Source: JAOADN01 sp049323795
Lineage (GTDB): Bacteria > Pseudomonadota > Alphaproteobacteria > Rhodobacterales > Rhodobacteraceae
NCBI GenBank assembly: GCA_049323795.1
Contig: JBMOOH010000037.1
Location: 34,387 to 98,386 of the forward strand
Length of the DNA stretch: 64,000 nt
Direction: 5' to 3'
This document shows positions 25,571 through 34,271 of this stretch, in pieces. The notes below the pieces were generated by a model, which was given only the letters and a program-made list of their open reading frames with translations, did not search any database and was not told the origin of the DNA. Made by a program: the position numbers and the translations under genes. Position 1 is the first letter of the stretch. Each line of letters starts with the position of its first letter.

Positions 25571-28500
25571 ATGCCGATGGAAAAGACCTACGACGCCCAC
25601 GAAGCCGAAGCCCGCATCGCCGGGCTCTGGGCCGACGCGAACGCCTTCCGCGCGGGCGCGAACGCAAAACCGGGCGCACCCGCCTTTTCCATCGTGATCC
25701 CGCCGCCGAACGTCACCGGCGCGCTCCATATGGGGCACGCCTTCAACAACACGCTCCAGGACATCCTTGTCCGCTGGCACCGGATGCGGGGCGACGACAC
25801 GCTCTGGCAGCCGGGCACCGACCATGCCGGCATCGCGACGCAGATGGTCGTCGAGCGCGAACTGGCGGAAACCAACCGCCGCCGCACCGATTTCACCCGC
25901 GAGGACTTCACCGCCCTCGTCTGGGAGCAGAAGCGCCGCTCGCGCGGCAACATCCGCGGCCAACTCGAACGCCTCGGCGCCTCCTGCGACTGGAGCCGCG
26001 AGGCCTTCACCATGTCCGGCGCCCCCGGCGCGCCCGATGGGGAAGAGGGCAACTTCCACGACGCCGTCATCAGGGTCTTCGTGGACCTCTATCACAAAAG
26101 CTGTATTTACCGCGGCAAAAGGCTCGTAAACTGGGATCCGCATTTCGAAACCGCGATATCCGACCTCGAAGTCGAGCAGACCGAGATGGACGGGTTCATG
26201 TGGCACTTCAAATACCCGCTCGCGGGGGGGCGGACCTACGAATATGTCGAGAAGGATGCGGACGGCAACGTCACCTTCCGCGAGACCCGCGACTATATCT
26301 CGATCGCGACGACGCGGCCCGAAACCATGCTCGGCGACGGCGCGGTGGCGGTTCACCCATCGGATGAACGCTACGCGGCAATTGTCGGGCAACTCTGCGA
26401 GATTCCGGTCGGTCCAAAGGAACACCGCCGCCTGATCCCGATCATCACCGACGACTACCCCGACCCGGAATTCGGGAGCGGAGCGGTCAAGATCACCGGC
26501 GCGCACGACTTCAACGATTACGGCGTCGCGCAGCGCAACGGCATCCCGATGTATCGGCTCATGGACACCAGGGGCCGGATGCGCGACGACGGGGTGCCCT
26601 ACGAGGAGGCCGCGCAGACCGCGCAGGCCCTGTCGCGTGGCTGGCTGGTCCGCAAGGGCTACCTCACCCCCGGCATCGCCGAGCAGCCGCTCGACCCGTC
26701 CGAGGCCGAGGTGGACGCCCTGAACCTCGTCCCCGACGACCTCCGCGGCCTCGACCGCTTCGAGGCGCGCAAGCGCGTGGTCGACGGGATCATCGCCGAA
26801 GGGCTGGCCGTGATGACGCGGGCGGACGATCCGAGGCTTGGGAAGCCGGCCGCGCGCCCCGCGACCGCCCCCCTCGCCCCGGCGCAGGCCGGGGCCCCGT
26901 TCCCCCCCGGCGTACCCCAAGCCAGCGGGGTCCCGGGCCAGGCCCGGGACGAGGTCGGGATGGTTCCCCTCATCGAAGCCAAGAAGATCATGCAGCCCCT
27001 CGGCGACCGCTCGAAGGTGGTCATCGAGCCGATGCTGACCGACCAGTGGTTCGTGGACACGGCCAAGATCGTCGGCCCCGCGCTCGACGCCGTGCGGCAG
27101 GGGCGCACCCGCATCCTGCCCGAACAGCACGAGAAGACCTATTTCCACTGGCTCGAGAACATCGAGCCCTGGTGCATCAGCCGCCAGATCTGGTGGGGGC
27201 ACCAGATCCCGGTCTGGTACGGGCTCGACCTCCATGCCGTCGCCTTCACCGACGACGAAGGCGACGAGGCGCTGGACGACGTCGAACTGATGCGGCTTCT
27301 GGCCGACACCGACTTCCTCGGCCAGGGCGACCGCCACCACTGCGCCGAGAACGCGGCTGCTGTCGCCGACGCCTTCCGCGACGACATCGCGGGCCTGCCG
27401 CATCCGCTCCAGGCCGCGCGGATCGTCGAGGTTGCCGACAAGGCCGCGGCCGTCGCGGCCTTCGCACAGTCGCTCGCCGACTATGCCCTCAGCCAGGACC
27501 CCACGCACCTCGTCTATCCGGTCTGGCGCGACCCCGACGTCCTCGACACCTGGTTCTCCTCGGGCCTCTGGCCCATCGGCACCCTCGGCTGGCCCGGGGA
27601 CACGCCCGAGCTCCGCCGCTACTTCCCGACCTCCGTCCTCGTCACCGGCTTCGACATCATCTTCTTCTGGGTCGCCCGGATGATGATGATGCAGCTGGCC
27701 GTGGTGAACGACGTCCCCTTCCGCACCGTCTATGTGCACGCCCTCGTCCGCGACGAGACGGGCAAGAAGATGTCGAAGTCGCTCGGCAACGTCCTCGACC
27801 CCCTGGCCCTCATCGACGAATTCGGCGCCGACGCGGTGCGCTTCACGCTCGCCTCGATGGCGGCGATGGGCCGCGACCTGAAGCTCTCGAAGGACCGCAT
27901 CGCGGGCTACCGGAACTTCACCACGAAGATCTGGAATGCCTTCCGCTTCGCCGAGATGAACGACGTGTTCGACGCGCGCCCCGCCGGGGCCCCGTCGCCC
28001 GCCCACACCGTCAACCGCTGGATCATGGGCGAGACCGCCCGCGCCCGCGCGACGGTGGACGAGGCGCTGGATGCCTACCGTTTCAACGACGCCGCCAATG
28101 CGCTCTACGCCTTCGTCTGGGGCAAGGTCTGCGACTGGTACGTGGAGTTCGCCAAGCCCCTTCTCGACGGCGGGCAGGCCGCCGAAACCCGCGCCACGAT
28201 GGCCTGGGTGCTCGACCAGTGCCTGACCATGCTCCACCCCTTCATGCCTTTCCTGACCGAAGACCTCTGGGGCATGACCGGCAAGCGCGGCACGCTCCTC
28301 GTCCACGGCGACTGGCCGACCTATGGAACTGAAATTGCGGACGAAAACGCCGACCGCGAGATGAACCGGGTGATCCAGCTCATCGAGGAAATCCGCTCTG
28401 CCCGGGCACAGATGCACGTCCCCGCCGGCCTGAAACTCCCCCTCGTTCAGGTCACGCTCGACGAGGCGGGAACGGCCGCGCTGGCCCGCAACCGGGCCAT

Positions 28501-28822
28501 CATCGGCCGTCTCGCCCGTATCGACGGGATCACCCAGGGGCCGGCGCCGAAGGGCTCGGTCGCGGTTCCGGTAGAAGGCGGACTCTTTGCCCTGCCGCTC
28601 GCCGGCGTCATTGACATAGCCGCCGAAAAGTCGCGCCTTTCCAAGACATTGGAGAAGCTTGACAAGGACATGGGCGGGCTGAAGGGGCGGCTCGGCAACC
28701 CCAGGTTCGTCGCCTCCGCCCCCGAAGGGGTGGTCGAGGAAACCCGCGATCAGCTCGCGTCGGCTGAGGCGGAGGCGGGCAGGATCCGCGCCGCGCTCGC
28801 CCGGCTGGCCGAGACGGGCTGA
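25571..28822 (+). CDS. valS: Valyl-tRNA synthetase with an in-frame insertion
   Basis: This 1083-residue class I synthetase charges tRNA-Val and edits misacylated threonine. The HIGH motif is PPNVTGALHMGHAF near residues 39-52. The editing domain follows (TTRPETMLGDGAVAVHP near 250). KKMSKSLGN is near 735. The C-terminal tail has the usual coiled-coil ending in alternating charged residues. It is over 100 residues longer than many bacterial ValRS. About 40 residues of this, near 420-460, are a proline/alanine-rich insert (GKPAARPATAPLAPAQAGAP and on) whose DNA contains palindromes. The insert does not break the frame. The gene stands alone rather than next to the popZ-like gene, its common neighbour in related orders. 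Confidence 0.95.
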   Translation: MPMEKTYDAHEAEARIAGLWADANAFRAGANAKPGAPAFSIVIPPPNVTGALHMGHAFNNTLQDILVRWHRMRGDDTLWQPGTDHAGIATQMVVERELAETNRRRTDFTREDFTALVWEQKRRSRGNIRGQLERLGASCDWSREAFTMSGAPGAPDGEEGNFHDAVIRVFVDLYHKSCIYRGKRLVNWDPHFETAISDLEVEQTEMDGFMWHFKYPLAGGRTYEYVEKDADGNVTFRETRDYISIATTRPETMLGDGAVAVHPSDERYAAIVGQLCEIPVGPKEHRRLIPIITDDYPDPEFGSGAVKITGAHDFNDYGVAQRNGIPMYRLMDTRGRMRDDGVPYEEAAQTAQALSRGWLVRKGYLTPGIAEQPLDPSEAEVDALNLVPDDLRGLDRFEARKRVVDGIIAEGLAVMTRADDPRLGKPAARPATAPLAPAQAGAPFPPGVPQASGVPGQARDEVGMVPLIEAKKIMQPLGDRSKVVIEPMLTDQWFVDTAKIVGPALDAVRQGRTRILPEQHEKTYFHWLENIEPWCISRQIWWGHQIPVWYGLDLHAVAFTDDEGDEALDDVELMRLLADTDFLGQGDRHHCAENAAAVADAFRDDIAGLPHPLQAARIVEVADKAAAVAAFAQSLADYALSQDPTHLVYPVWRDPDVLDTWFSSGLWPIGTLGWPGDTPELRRYFPTSVLVTGFDIIFFWVARMMMMQLAVVNDVPFRTVYVHALVRDETGKKMSKSLGNVLDPLALIDEFGADAVRFTLASMAAMGRDLKLSKDRIAGYRNFTTKIWNAFRFAEMNDVFDARPAGAPSPAHTVNRWIMGETARARATVDEALDAYRFNDAANALYAFVWGKVCDWYVEFAKPLLDGGQAAETRATMAWVLDQCLTMLHPFMPFLTEDLWGMTGKRGTLLVHGDWPTYGTEIADENADREMNRVIQLIEEIRSARAQMHVPAGLKLPLVQVTLDEAGTAALARNRAIIGRLARIDGITQGPAPKGSVAVPVEGGLFALPLAGVIDIAAEKSRLSKTLEKLDKDMGGLKGRLGNPRFVASAPEGVVEETRDQLASAEAEAGRIRAALARLAETG
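26838..26962 (+). repeat. Palindromic repeat inserted in frame within valS
   Basis: Within valS, CCCCGGCGCAGGCCGGGG lies at about 26875-26892 and GTCCCGGGCCAGGCCCGGGAC at 26931-26951, both hairpin-forming. They resemble dispersed intergenic palindromes, such as CCCCGGATCAGGTCCGGGG near 12702. They encode a low-complexity proline/alanine/glycine segment between conserved blocks (FEARKRVVDGI and IMQPLGDRSKVVIEP). The boundaries are approximate. Confidence 0.65.
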
Positions 28823-28885
28823 CGCGCCCCGCCCCGTCCTGCGCGGCGCCCCGCGCCCCCGTCCCCTGCCGCCGGCGCGACCGGC

Positions 28886-30556
28886 CTACCCGCCCTGCCG
28901 CCGCCTGGCGGCAAGCCCCTCGGCGCGCATCTGCGAGAGTGTCTGCCGCGGCGTCAGCGCCTCGGGCGAAACCGCGAGGTCCAGCACCGCGCCCGTCCGC
29001 GATGCGCGCGCCCTGGCAAAGGCGGCGGGGAATGCGGCGGTGTCGTCCACCCTTTCGGCGTGGTAGCCGTAAGCCTTTGCGAGATCGACGAAATCCGGAT
29101 TCAGCATGGTGGTGCCGAAGACCCGCCCGGGATAGGTCCGTTCCTGGTGCGCGCGGATCGTGCCGTAGATGCCGTTGTTCAGGATCAGGACGATGGGCTG
29201 CGCTTCCGCCTGCGCGGCGGTCGCAAGTTCCTGGCAGGTCATCTGGAAGTCGCCGTCGCCGGCGAAACAGACCACCGTCCGGTCGGGATGGGCGATGCGG
29301 GCCGCGATGGCGGCCGGAAGGCCGTAGCCCATCGCGCCGGACTGCGGGGCGAGCAGCCGGGCCTTCGGCCCGAAGCGGTAGAACTTGTTCGGCCAGACCG
29401 AGAAGTTGCCCGCCCCGTTCGTCAGGATCGCATCCTCGGGCAGCACCGCACGCAGGTGGGCGGTCACCGCCCCCATGTCCACGGGCGACGGCAGCGGCGG
29501 CAGGTCGAAGCCCGCCTCCCATGCCGCCCGGGCAGCCGCCCGCCAGCCGGCCCGGTCCCCCCGCATCGGCGCCAGGGCCGCGGCGAACTCGTTCGGACCG
29601 GCCTGGATCCCGAGTGTCGGCCGGTAGATCTTGCCGATCTCCGCCGCCGAGGCATGGACGTGGATCAGCCTCTGCCTCGGCACCGGAACGTCGAGGAGCG
29701 TGTAGCCGTCCGTGGTCATCTCGCCGAAGCGGACGTTGACCGCGAGGATCAGGTCAGCGTTCCCGAGCAGATCCTTGACATGCCTGGGCATTCCGACCCC
29801 GGCCTCGCCCGCGTAGACGGGAGAGAAGTTGTCGAAACGATCCTGGTAGCGGAATGCGGCCACGACGGGAATGTCGCTCTTCTCGGCAAAGGCCTGCATG
29901 GCCGCCCGCCCGGAGTCGGTCCAGGTGCATCCCCCGACAAGGATCACGGGCCGTTCGGCCCCTGCGATCAATGCCTCCGCCGCCGTGACGGCCGATGCGG
30001 CGGGTGCCGGCTCGGACAGCGTGGCCGGTCCGGTCAGCGGGGGCGCCCCGGTCATCGCGGCAAGCATGTCCTCGGGAAGGGCGACGACAACCGGACCGGG
30101 CCGGCCGGCCAGCGCCGTGATCCAGGCCCGCGACAGGACTTCCGGGATGCGCTCGACGCGGTCGATCTCGACCGACCACTTGGCAAGCGTGCCGAAGACG
30201 GCACGGTAATCGACTTCCTGGAACGCCTCGCGCCCCTTCATCTCGGTCCCGACCTGGCCGACGAAAAGGATCATCGGGGCGGAATCCTGCATCGCCGTAT
30301 GGACCCCGATCGAGGCGTTCGTCGCACCGGGCCCGCGCGTGACGAGGCAGAGCCCGGGCGTCCCGGTCAGCTTGCCCCAGGCGGCCGCCATGAATGCCGC
30401 GCCGCCTTCGTTCCGGCAGAGCACATAGTCGAACCGGCCCCGGGTGTCGTGCATCGCATCGAGCACGGCGAGATAGCTCTCTCCCGGAACGCCGAATGCC
30501 CTGGTCGCGCCGAGGGCGACGAGGCTTTCCACCAGAAGTTGACCGCCGCTGCGCAT
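28886..30556 (-). CDS. Acetolactate synthase-like thiamine diphosphate enzyme
   Basis: A 556-residue ThDP-dependent enzyme related to acetolactate synthase large subunits. The N-terminal pyrimidine-binding domain has CRNEGGAAFMAAAWGKLTG, with the ThDP-activating glutamate at residue 50. The C-terminal domain has VVCFAGDGDFQMTCQELATA near 426-445, followed by ILNNGIYG, the ThDP/Mg2+ motif. No small regulatory subunit is adjacent, so a catabolic reaction is as likely as branched-chain synthesis. The ATG at 30556 follows AGGGAGGGA. The promoter region contains a 13-bp tandem repeat and an IS end. Confidence 0.85.
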   Translation of the reverse strand: MRSGGQLLVESLVALGATRAFGVPGESYLAVLDAMHDTRGRFDYVLCRNEGGAAFMAAAWGKLTGTPGLCLVTRGPGATNASIGVHTAMQDSAPMILFVGQVGTEMKGREAFQEVDYRAVFGTLAKWSVEIDRVERIPEVLSRAWITALAGRPGPVVVALPEDMLAAMTGAPPLTGPATLSEPAPAASAVTAAEALIAGAERPVILVGGCTWTDSGRAAMQAFAEKSDIPVVAAFRYQDRFDNFSPVYAGEAGVGMPRHVKDLLGNADLILAVNVRFGEMTTDGYTLLDVPVPRQRLIHVHASAAEIGKIYRPTLGIQAGPNEFAAALAPMRGDRAGWRAAARAAWEAGFDLPPLPSPVDMGAVTAHLRAVLPEDAILTNGAGNFSVWPNKFYRFGPKARLLAPQSGAMGYGLPAAIAARIAHPDRTVVCFAGDGDFQMTCQELATAAQAEAQPIVLILNNGIYGTIRAHQERTYPGRVFGTTMLNPDFVDLAKAYGYHAERVDDTAAFPAAFARARASRTGAVLDLAVSPEALTPRQTLSQMRAEGLAARRRQGG

Positions 30557-30669
30557 GACATCCCTCCCTTCGACCCGGCTGTCGGAGCCGCCCCGCCTTG
30601 ATGCGGCATCCCGGCGGCCGCGGCAACGGGGCGCGGCAGGGAATGCGGCGGCGCCGGCCGCGGTTCCTC

Positions 30670-30728
30670 CGGCGGAGAACACCGACGGAGAACACCGGCG
30701 GAGAACACCGGCGGAGAACACTGGCGGA
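30670..30728. repeat. 13-bp tandem repeat upstream of the ThDP enzyme gene
   Basis: Four full copies of CGGCGGAGAACAC, the second with one change, plus a partial fifth copy. The array starts about 115 bases upstream of the ThDP enzyme start and about 100 bases from an IS end. Copy number is likely to vary between strains. Confidence 0.8.
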
Positions 30729-30829
30729 CGTGGCGCGGCCAGACGAATTGTTCATCCGGGTTGGCGCCGCCGAGCCGGACCGTGGCCGACCGAATCCTCC
30801 GGCGATTTCGGGCTTCGACAGGCCGGGGC

Positions 30830-31460
30830 GGCTCTGTTGCGCAAATCGGCTGACGGCCAGAGTTCCCCTTTTCCCGGACAGACCTATCCCGCGACCTTCG
30901 TGACGGGGATGCCGGGCGCGGTGCAGCCGTTCAGGACGGCGACGCGAACCTGGACTCCGCGACCTGGCGGTCGAGGGTGAGGCATCGCGCCGCCACCGGT
31001 TCGAGGCCGATGCCGAACCGCCATGAGGCGCTGACCCGGCAGTTTCGCTTCGCGGTCCTTCGGTTCACGCAATACATCTTCGTCTCGACGGGGCTCCGGC
31101 GGTGGTGGCCGCTCCATCGTCGCCGGAGCGCGCGGCCGAGGTGTTTCGTTGCCCGCAGGGCCTCGTTGCGCGCGACGGCACCTGCGGTCTGTTCCTTCCA
31201 GGGCTTGCCGTTCCTGCGCGGCGGCATGACCGCTGCGGCCCCGCGCGCCGCGATGGCGTCGTGGCACTTGCGGGTGTCGCAGGCCCCGTCGGCGGTGACG
31301 CGGGCGACCTCCTGGCCAGGCGGGATCTGGTCGAGAAGTTCCGGCAGCATGGGCGCATCGCCCACATCGCTGCCGGTGAACTCGACCGCCCTGATCTCCA
31401 GCGTTTGCCCGTCGATCCCGGGGTGGATCTTGCGCCATACGAATACGTCTGCAAAGTCTG
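30830..31460 (-). mobile_element. Remnant of an IS5-family insertion sequence
   Basis: GGCTCTGTTGCGCAAATCGG at 30830-30849 matches the kind of terminal inverted repeat found in the IS5 family. Next to it, on the minus strand, is a broken transposase (30884-31460). The opposite terminal repeat and the transposase N-terminus are missing; the remnant ends abruptly about 60 bases from the amino-acid permease gene. It is non-functional. Confidence 0.75.
30884..31460 (-). pseudogene. Frameshifted IS5-family transposase C-terminal fragment
   Basis: The main frame reads VWRKIHPGIDGQTLEIRAVE, then GDAPMLPELLDQIPPG, VTADGACDTRKCHDAIAARG and RRRWSGHHRRSPVETKMYCV, all typical of the DDE domain of IS5-type transposases. 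The family tail VRVAVLNGCTAPGIPVTKV appears in a different frame near 30887-30945, so at least one frameshift separates DRQVAE from the tail. The N-terminal third is absent. Its ancestors may have deleted the adjacent ABC transporter ATPase gene. Confidence 0.8.
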
Positions 31461-31520
31461 GACCTCAGAGCCTGATCGATTCATCCTCGACCCGATCCAC
31501 CAGATGCCGGGGCTGAACAG

Positions 31521-32315
31521 CTAGCCGTTCTTCGCCCTGAGCCGCTCCTCGAACCGGCGGAGGAGGAGCGAGAGCGAGAGCGTCATGGTGAGGTAGAGGA
31601 GGGCGACCACGTTGTAGGTCTCGAAATAGCGGAAGTTCCCGGCGGCGGTGACCTTGCCCAGTTGCGCGAGATCGGCGACGCCGAGGACCGAGACGAGCGA
31701 ACTGTCCTTGACCATCGCCACGAAGTCGTTGCCCAGAGGCGGGAGGATCATCCGGAACGCCTGCGGGAAGACGACGTGGCGGAAGCGCTGCCGGCGGTTG
31801 AGGCCCAGCGCCTCGGCAGCCTCGATCTGGCCCCTGTCGACGGCCTGAAGTCCGGCGCGGAAGATCTCGGCGAGGAAGGCCGAATAGGCGATGGCGAGCG
31901 AGATGGTCGCCCGGGCCACGAGCGGTACGTCGCGGGCCCTGATGGGGTCGAGGCCGAGATGCGTGGCCACCCAGTTCCAGCCCGCGACGGAGGCGGGGGT
32001 CACGGCGAAGGCCACGTAGAGGAGCAGGACGAGGATCGGGATGCCGCGCACGACCTCGATGTAGAGCCGCGCTCCCTGGCGAAGGACGATGTGCTTCGAG
32101 CGTGAGGCGACGGCCAGGCCAAGCCCGATCAGGCAGGCCGAGGCGTAGGCGATGACAGTGACGGCGGCGGTGACCCAGATGCCCTGCGCAAGCGTCCGCA
32201 GGGCCTGGGCGTAGAGGTCGTTCGACAGGACCTCGTAAAAGAGCCAGAGGCCCGTCATCATGAGGATGACGAGCCACCAGGGATAGTCCTTGTCTGGCTG
32301 GGGCGAGGGCGTCAT
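31521..32315 (-). CDS. Polar amino-acid ABC transporter permease
   Basis: A 264-residue inner-membrane permease of the His/Glu/Gln type. It contains about five hydrophobic segments, VRGIPILVLLLYVAFAV near residue 90, and the EAA loop EAAEALGLNRRQRFRHVVFP near 180, which docks the ATPase. It probably works with the binding protein encoded 39 bases upstream. No ATP-binding subunit gene follows; the IS5 remnant begins about 60 bases after the stop, so the transporter may now depend on an ATPase encoded elsewhere or be inactive. Confidence 0.9.
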   Translation of the reverse strand: MTPSPQPDKDYPWWLVILMMTGLWLFYEVLSNDLYAQALRTLAQGIWVTAAVTVIAYASACLIGLGLAVASRSKHIVLRQGARLYIEVVRGIPILVLLLYVAFAVTPASVAGWNWVATHLGLDPIRARDVPLVARATISLAIAYSAFLAEIFRAGLQAVDRGQIEAAEALGLNRRQRFRHVVFPQAFRMILPPLGNDFVAMVKDSSLVSVLGVADLAQLGKVTAAGNFRYFETYNVVALLYLTMTLSLSLLLRRFEERLRAKNG

Positions 32316-32354
32316 GGCATGGCCCCGCCCGTCATGCGGCGGGACCCGCTGGCG

Positions 32355-33155
32355 TCACTGGCCCATCTTGTAGTCGACGAACCACTTCTGGTTCAGCCTG
32401 TCGATGGTGCCGTCCGCCTTCAGGCTCGCGATCGCGGCGTTGATCGGGGCGACAAGCTCGGACCCCTTCGGGAAGATGAAGCCGAATTCCTCGGACCCCA
32501 TGGGCCCGCCGATGATCTTTAGGCCCCCGTTCGAGGCCGCGACATAGGCGTTGGCCGCGGTCGAGTCCGACAGCGTCAGGTCGACGTCGCCCGCCTTCAG
32601 CGCCTCGAGCCCCGCGCCGAAGGTCTCGAAGAGCTTGATGCGCGGGTTCGCCTCGTTCCCGTCGAGGATCTCGTAGACGGCGGCGTAGAAGGGCGAGGTG
32701 CCGGGCTGGGCGGCGATCAGAAGATCGTTGTTGGCGGCGAAGGACTTGGCGTCGGTGAAGCGGGATTCGTCGCCGCGGACGATCATGAGCTGCTGGGACA
32801 GCATGTAGGGGTCGGAGAAGTCGACCTTTTCCTTGCGCTCCTCGTTGATGGTGATGCCGGTCATGCCGATGTCGTACTGGCCTTCCGACACCGCCGGGAT
32901 CATCGCGTCCCAGCTCGATCGCTCATACCTGATGGTGGCGTTGAGGCGCTTCCCGATCTCGGCCATCGCGTCGTATTCCCAGCCGACCGAGGCGCCGTCC
33001 TTGTCGCGGAACTGCAAGGGCGGATAGGCATCTTCGGTGACGACGGTGATTTCGCGGCCCTGAAGGTCGGGCAGCTCGGCGGCGACGGCCGGGAGGGCCG
33101 CGAGCGCGGCAAGACCGGCGGACGCGAGACTGGCGGCGGCGAGGAGGGTCTTCAT
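32355..33155 (-). CDS. Amino-acid ABC transporter substrate-binding protein
   Basis: A 266-residue periplasmic binding protein of SBP family 3. Residues 1-27 are a signal peptide (LLAAASLASAGLAALAALPA, then VAA). The mature part has the usual strands EITVVTEDAYPPLQFRDKDG, GWEYDAMAEIGKRL, QYDIGMTGITINEERKEKVD and a C-terminal KWFVDYKMGQ. Polar or basic amino acids are likely ligands; this is not resolved. The ATG at 33155 starts MKTLLAAAS. It lies upstream of the permease gene and shares its transcript. Confidence 0.92.
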   Translation of the reverse strand: MKTLLAAASLASAGLAALAALPAVAAELPDLQGREITVVTEDAYPPLQFRDKDGASVGWEYDAMAEIGKRLNATIRYERSSWDAMIPAVSEGQYDIGMTGITINEERKEKVDFSDPYMLSQQLMIVRGDESRFTDAKSFAANNDLLIAAQPGTSPFYAAVYEILDGNEANPRIKLFETFGAGLEALKAGDVDLTLSDSTAANAYVAASNGGLKIIGGPMGSEEFGFIFPKGSELVAPINAAIASLKADGTIDRLNQKWFVDYKMGQ

Positions 33156-33217
33156 GGGTCAGGCTCCCTGATTGACTGGCAAGCGACTATGGCGGAGCGC
33201 GGAAAAGAGTCCAGTGG

Positions 33218-34261
33218 TCAGGATGGCGGGCGGCCGCAGACCGGACAGCCCTCCCTGCGATGGAGCGCGATGGCCCGGCTTTCCCCCCAGAGCGCGTCGT
33301 AGATGAGCATCTGGCCGCGCAGGCCCCGGCCCGCGCCGGTGATCTCCTTGATCGCCTCGACCGCCATCATGCTGCCGACGACGCCCGGCAGCGCGCCGAT
33401 GACGCCCGCTTCGGCGCAGGTGGGGGCGAGGCCCTCGGCCGGGGCTTCGGGGAAGATGCAGGCGTAGCAGGGGGCGCCGCGCGCAGGGTCGTAGAGGCTG
33501 ATCTGGCCTTCCCACTGGGCGATGGCGGCGGCGAGGAGGGGCTTTGCCGCCGCCACGGCGGCCTCATTGACGAGGTAGCGCGTGGCGAAATTGTCCGAGC
33601 CGTCGAGGATCAGGTCGTAGCCGGCGAAGAGGTCGCGCGCGATGTCGGCGGTCAGGCGGCGGTGGTAGGGGCGGACGGCGATGTGGGGGTTCAGGGCCTT
33701 CAGCGCGCGGTCGGCGGAAAAGACCTTGGGCATCCCGATCCGGTCATCGGAATGGATGACCTGTCGTTGCAGGTTCGAGTTCGACACGGTGTCGTCGTCG
33801 ATGACGCCGATCGTGCCGACCCCGGCCGCCGCGAGGTAGAGAAGCGCGGGGCTGCCGAGGCCGCCCGCGCCCACGACCAGCACCTTCGCGTCCTTGAGCC
33901 GACGCTGCCCCGGCCCGCCGATTTCACGCAGCACGATGTGGCGGGCGTAGCGGTCGAGTTCGGCGCCGGAGAGGGGGCCGGATTGTGCGGGCGTTGCGGT
34001 CCCGGAGGCGGCCGACCGGCGCCGCAGGGTCCTGAGCGCCGCGCGGTAGCCGAGGACGGCGACGGCGATGACGCCGAGCGCCCCCCAGGACGCCGCTGAT
34101 CCGCCTGCGGCGAGGCGAAGGGGGCTGCCTTCGGGCAGCGCCAGATGGGCAAGCAGGACACCCGCATAGAGGACAAGGAGCCCCCCCCCTGTCACCCGCC
34201 GGGGCAGGCCGAACACGTAGCCCCCGGCCGCGAGCGCCGCCGCGATCAGGACGACCGTCAC
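33218..34261 (-). CDS. moeB: MoeB/ThiF-like E1 adenylyltransferase with an N-terminal membrane segment
   Basis: A 347-residue E1-like enzyme that adenylates the C-terminus of a small ubiquitin-like sulfur carrier such as MoaD or ThiS. Residues 1-85 hold two or three hydrophobic helices (VVLIAAALAAGGYVFGL and GLLVLYAGVLLAHLAL), unusual for cytosolic MoeB. The catalytic domain begins LDRYARHIVLREIGG near residue 103, with nucleotide loop VLVVGAGGLGSPALL, SNLQRQ, a likely catalytic cysteine in LAPTCAEAG near 281, and zinc cysteines in CYAC and CPVCG. The start is a GTG. It may anchor sulfur-carrier activation at the membrane. The gene follows dut closely. Confidence 0.88.
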   Translation of the reverse strand: MTVVLIAAALAAGGYVFGLPRRVTGGGLLVLYAGVLLAHLALPEGSPLRLAAGGSAASWGALGVIAVAVLGYRAALRTLRRRSAASGTATPAQSGPLSGAELDRYARHIVLREIGGPGQRRLKDAKVLVVGAGGLGSPALLYLAAAGVGTIGVIDDDTVSNSNLQRQVIHSDDRIGMPKVFSADRALKALNPHIAVRPYHRRLTADIARDLFAGYDLILDGSDNFATRYLVNEAAVAAAKPLLAAAIAQWEGQISLYDPARGAPCYACIFPEAPAEGLAPTCAEAGVIGALPGVVGSMMAVEAIKEITGAGRGLRGQMLIYDALWGESRAIALHRREGCPVCGRPPS

Positions 34262-34271
34262 GCCGCGCCCC

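Noticed and set aside
25547..28417. A 956-codon minus-strand frame antisense to valS.
   Set aside because: valS on the plus strand has all class I synthetase motifs; the antisense frame has none and begins inside it.
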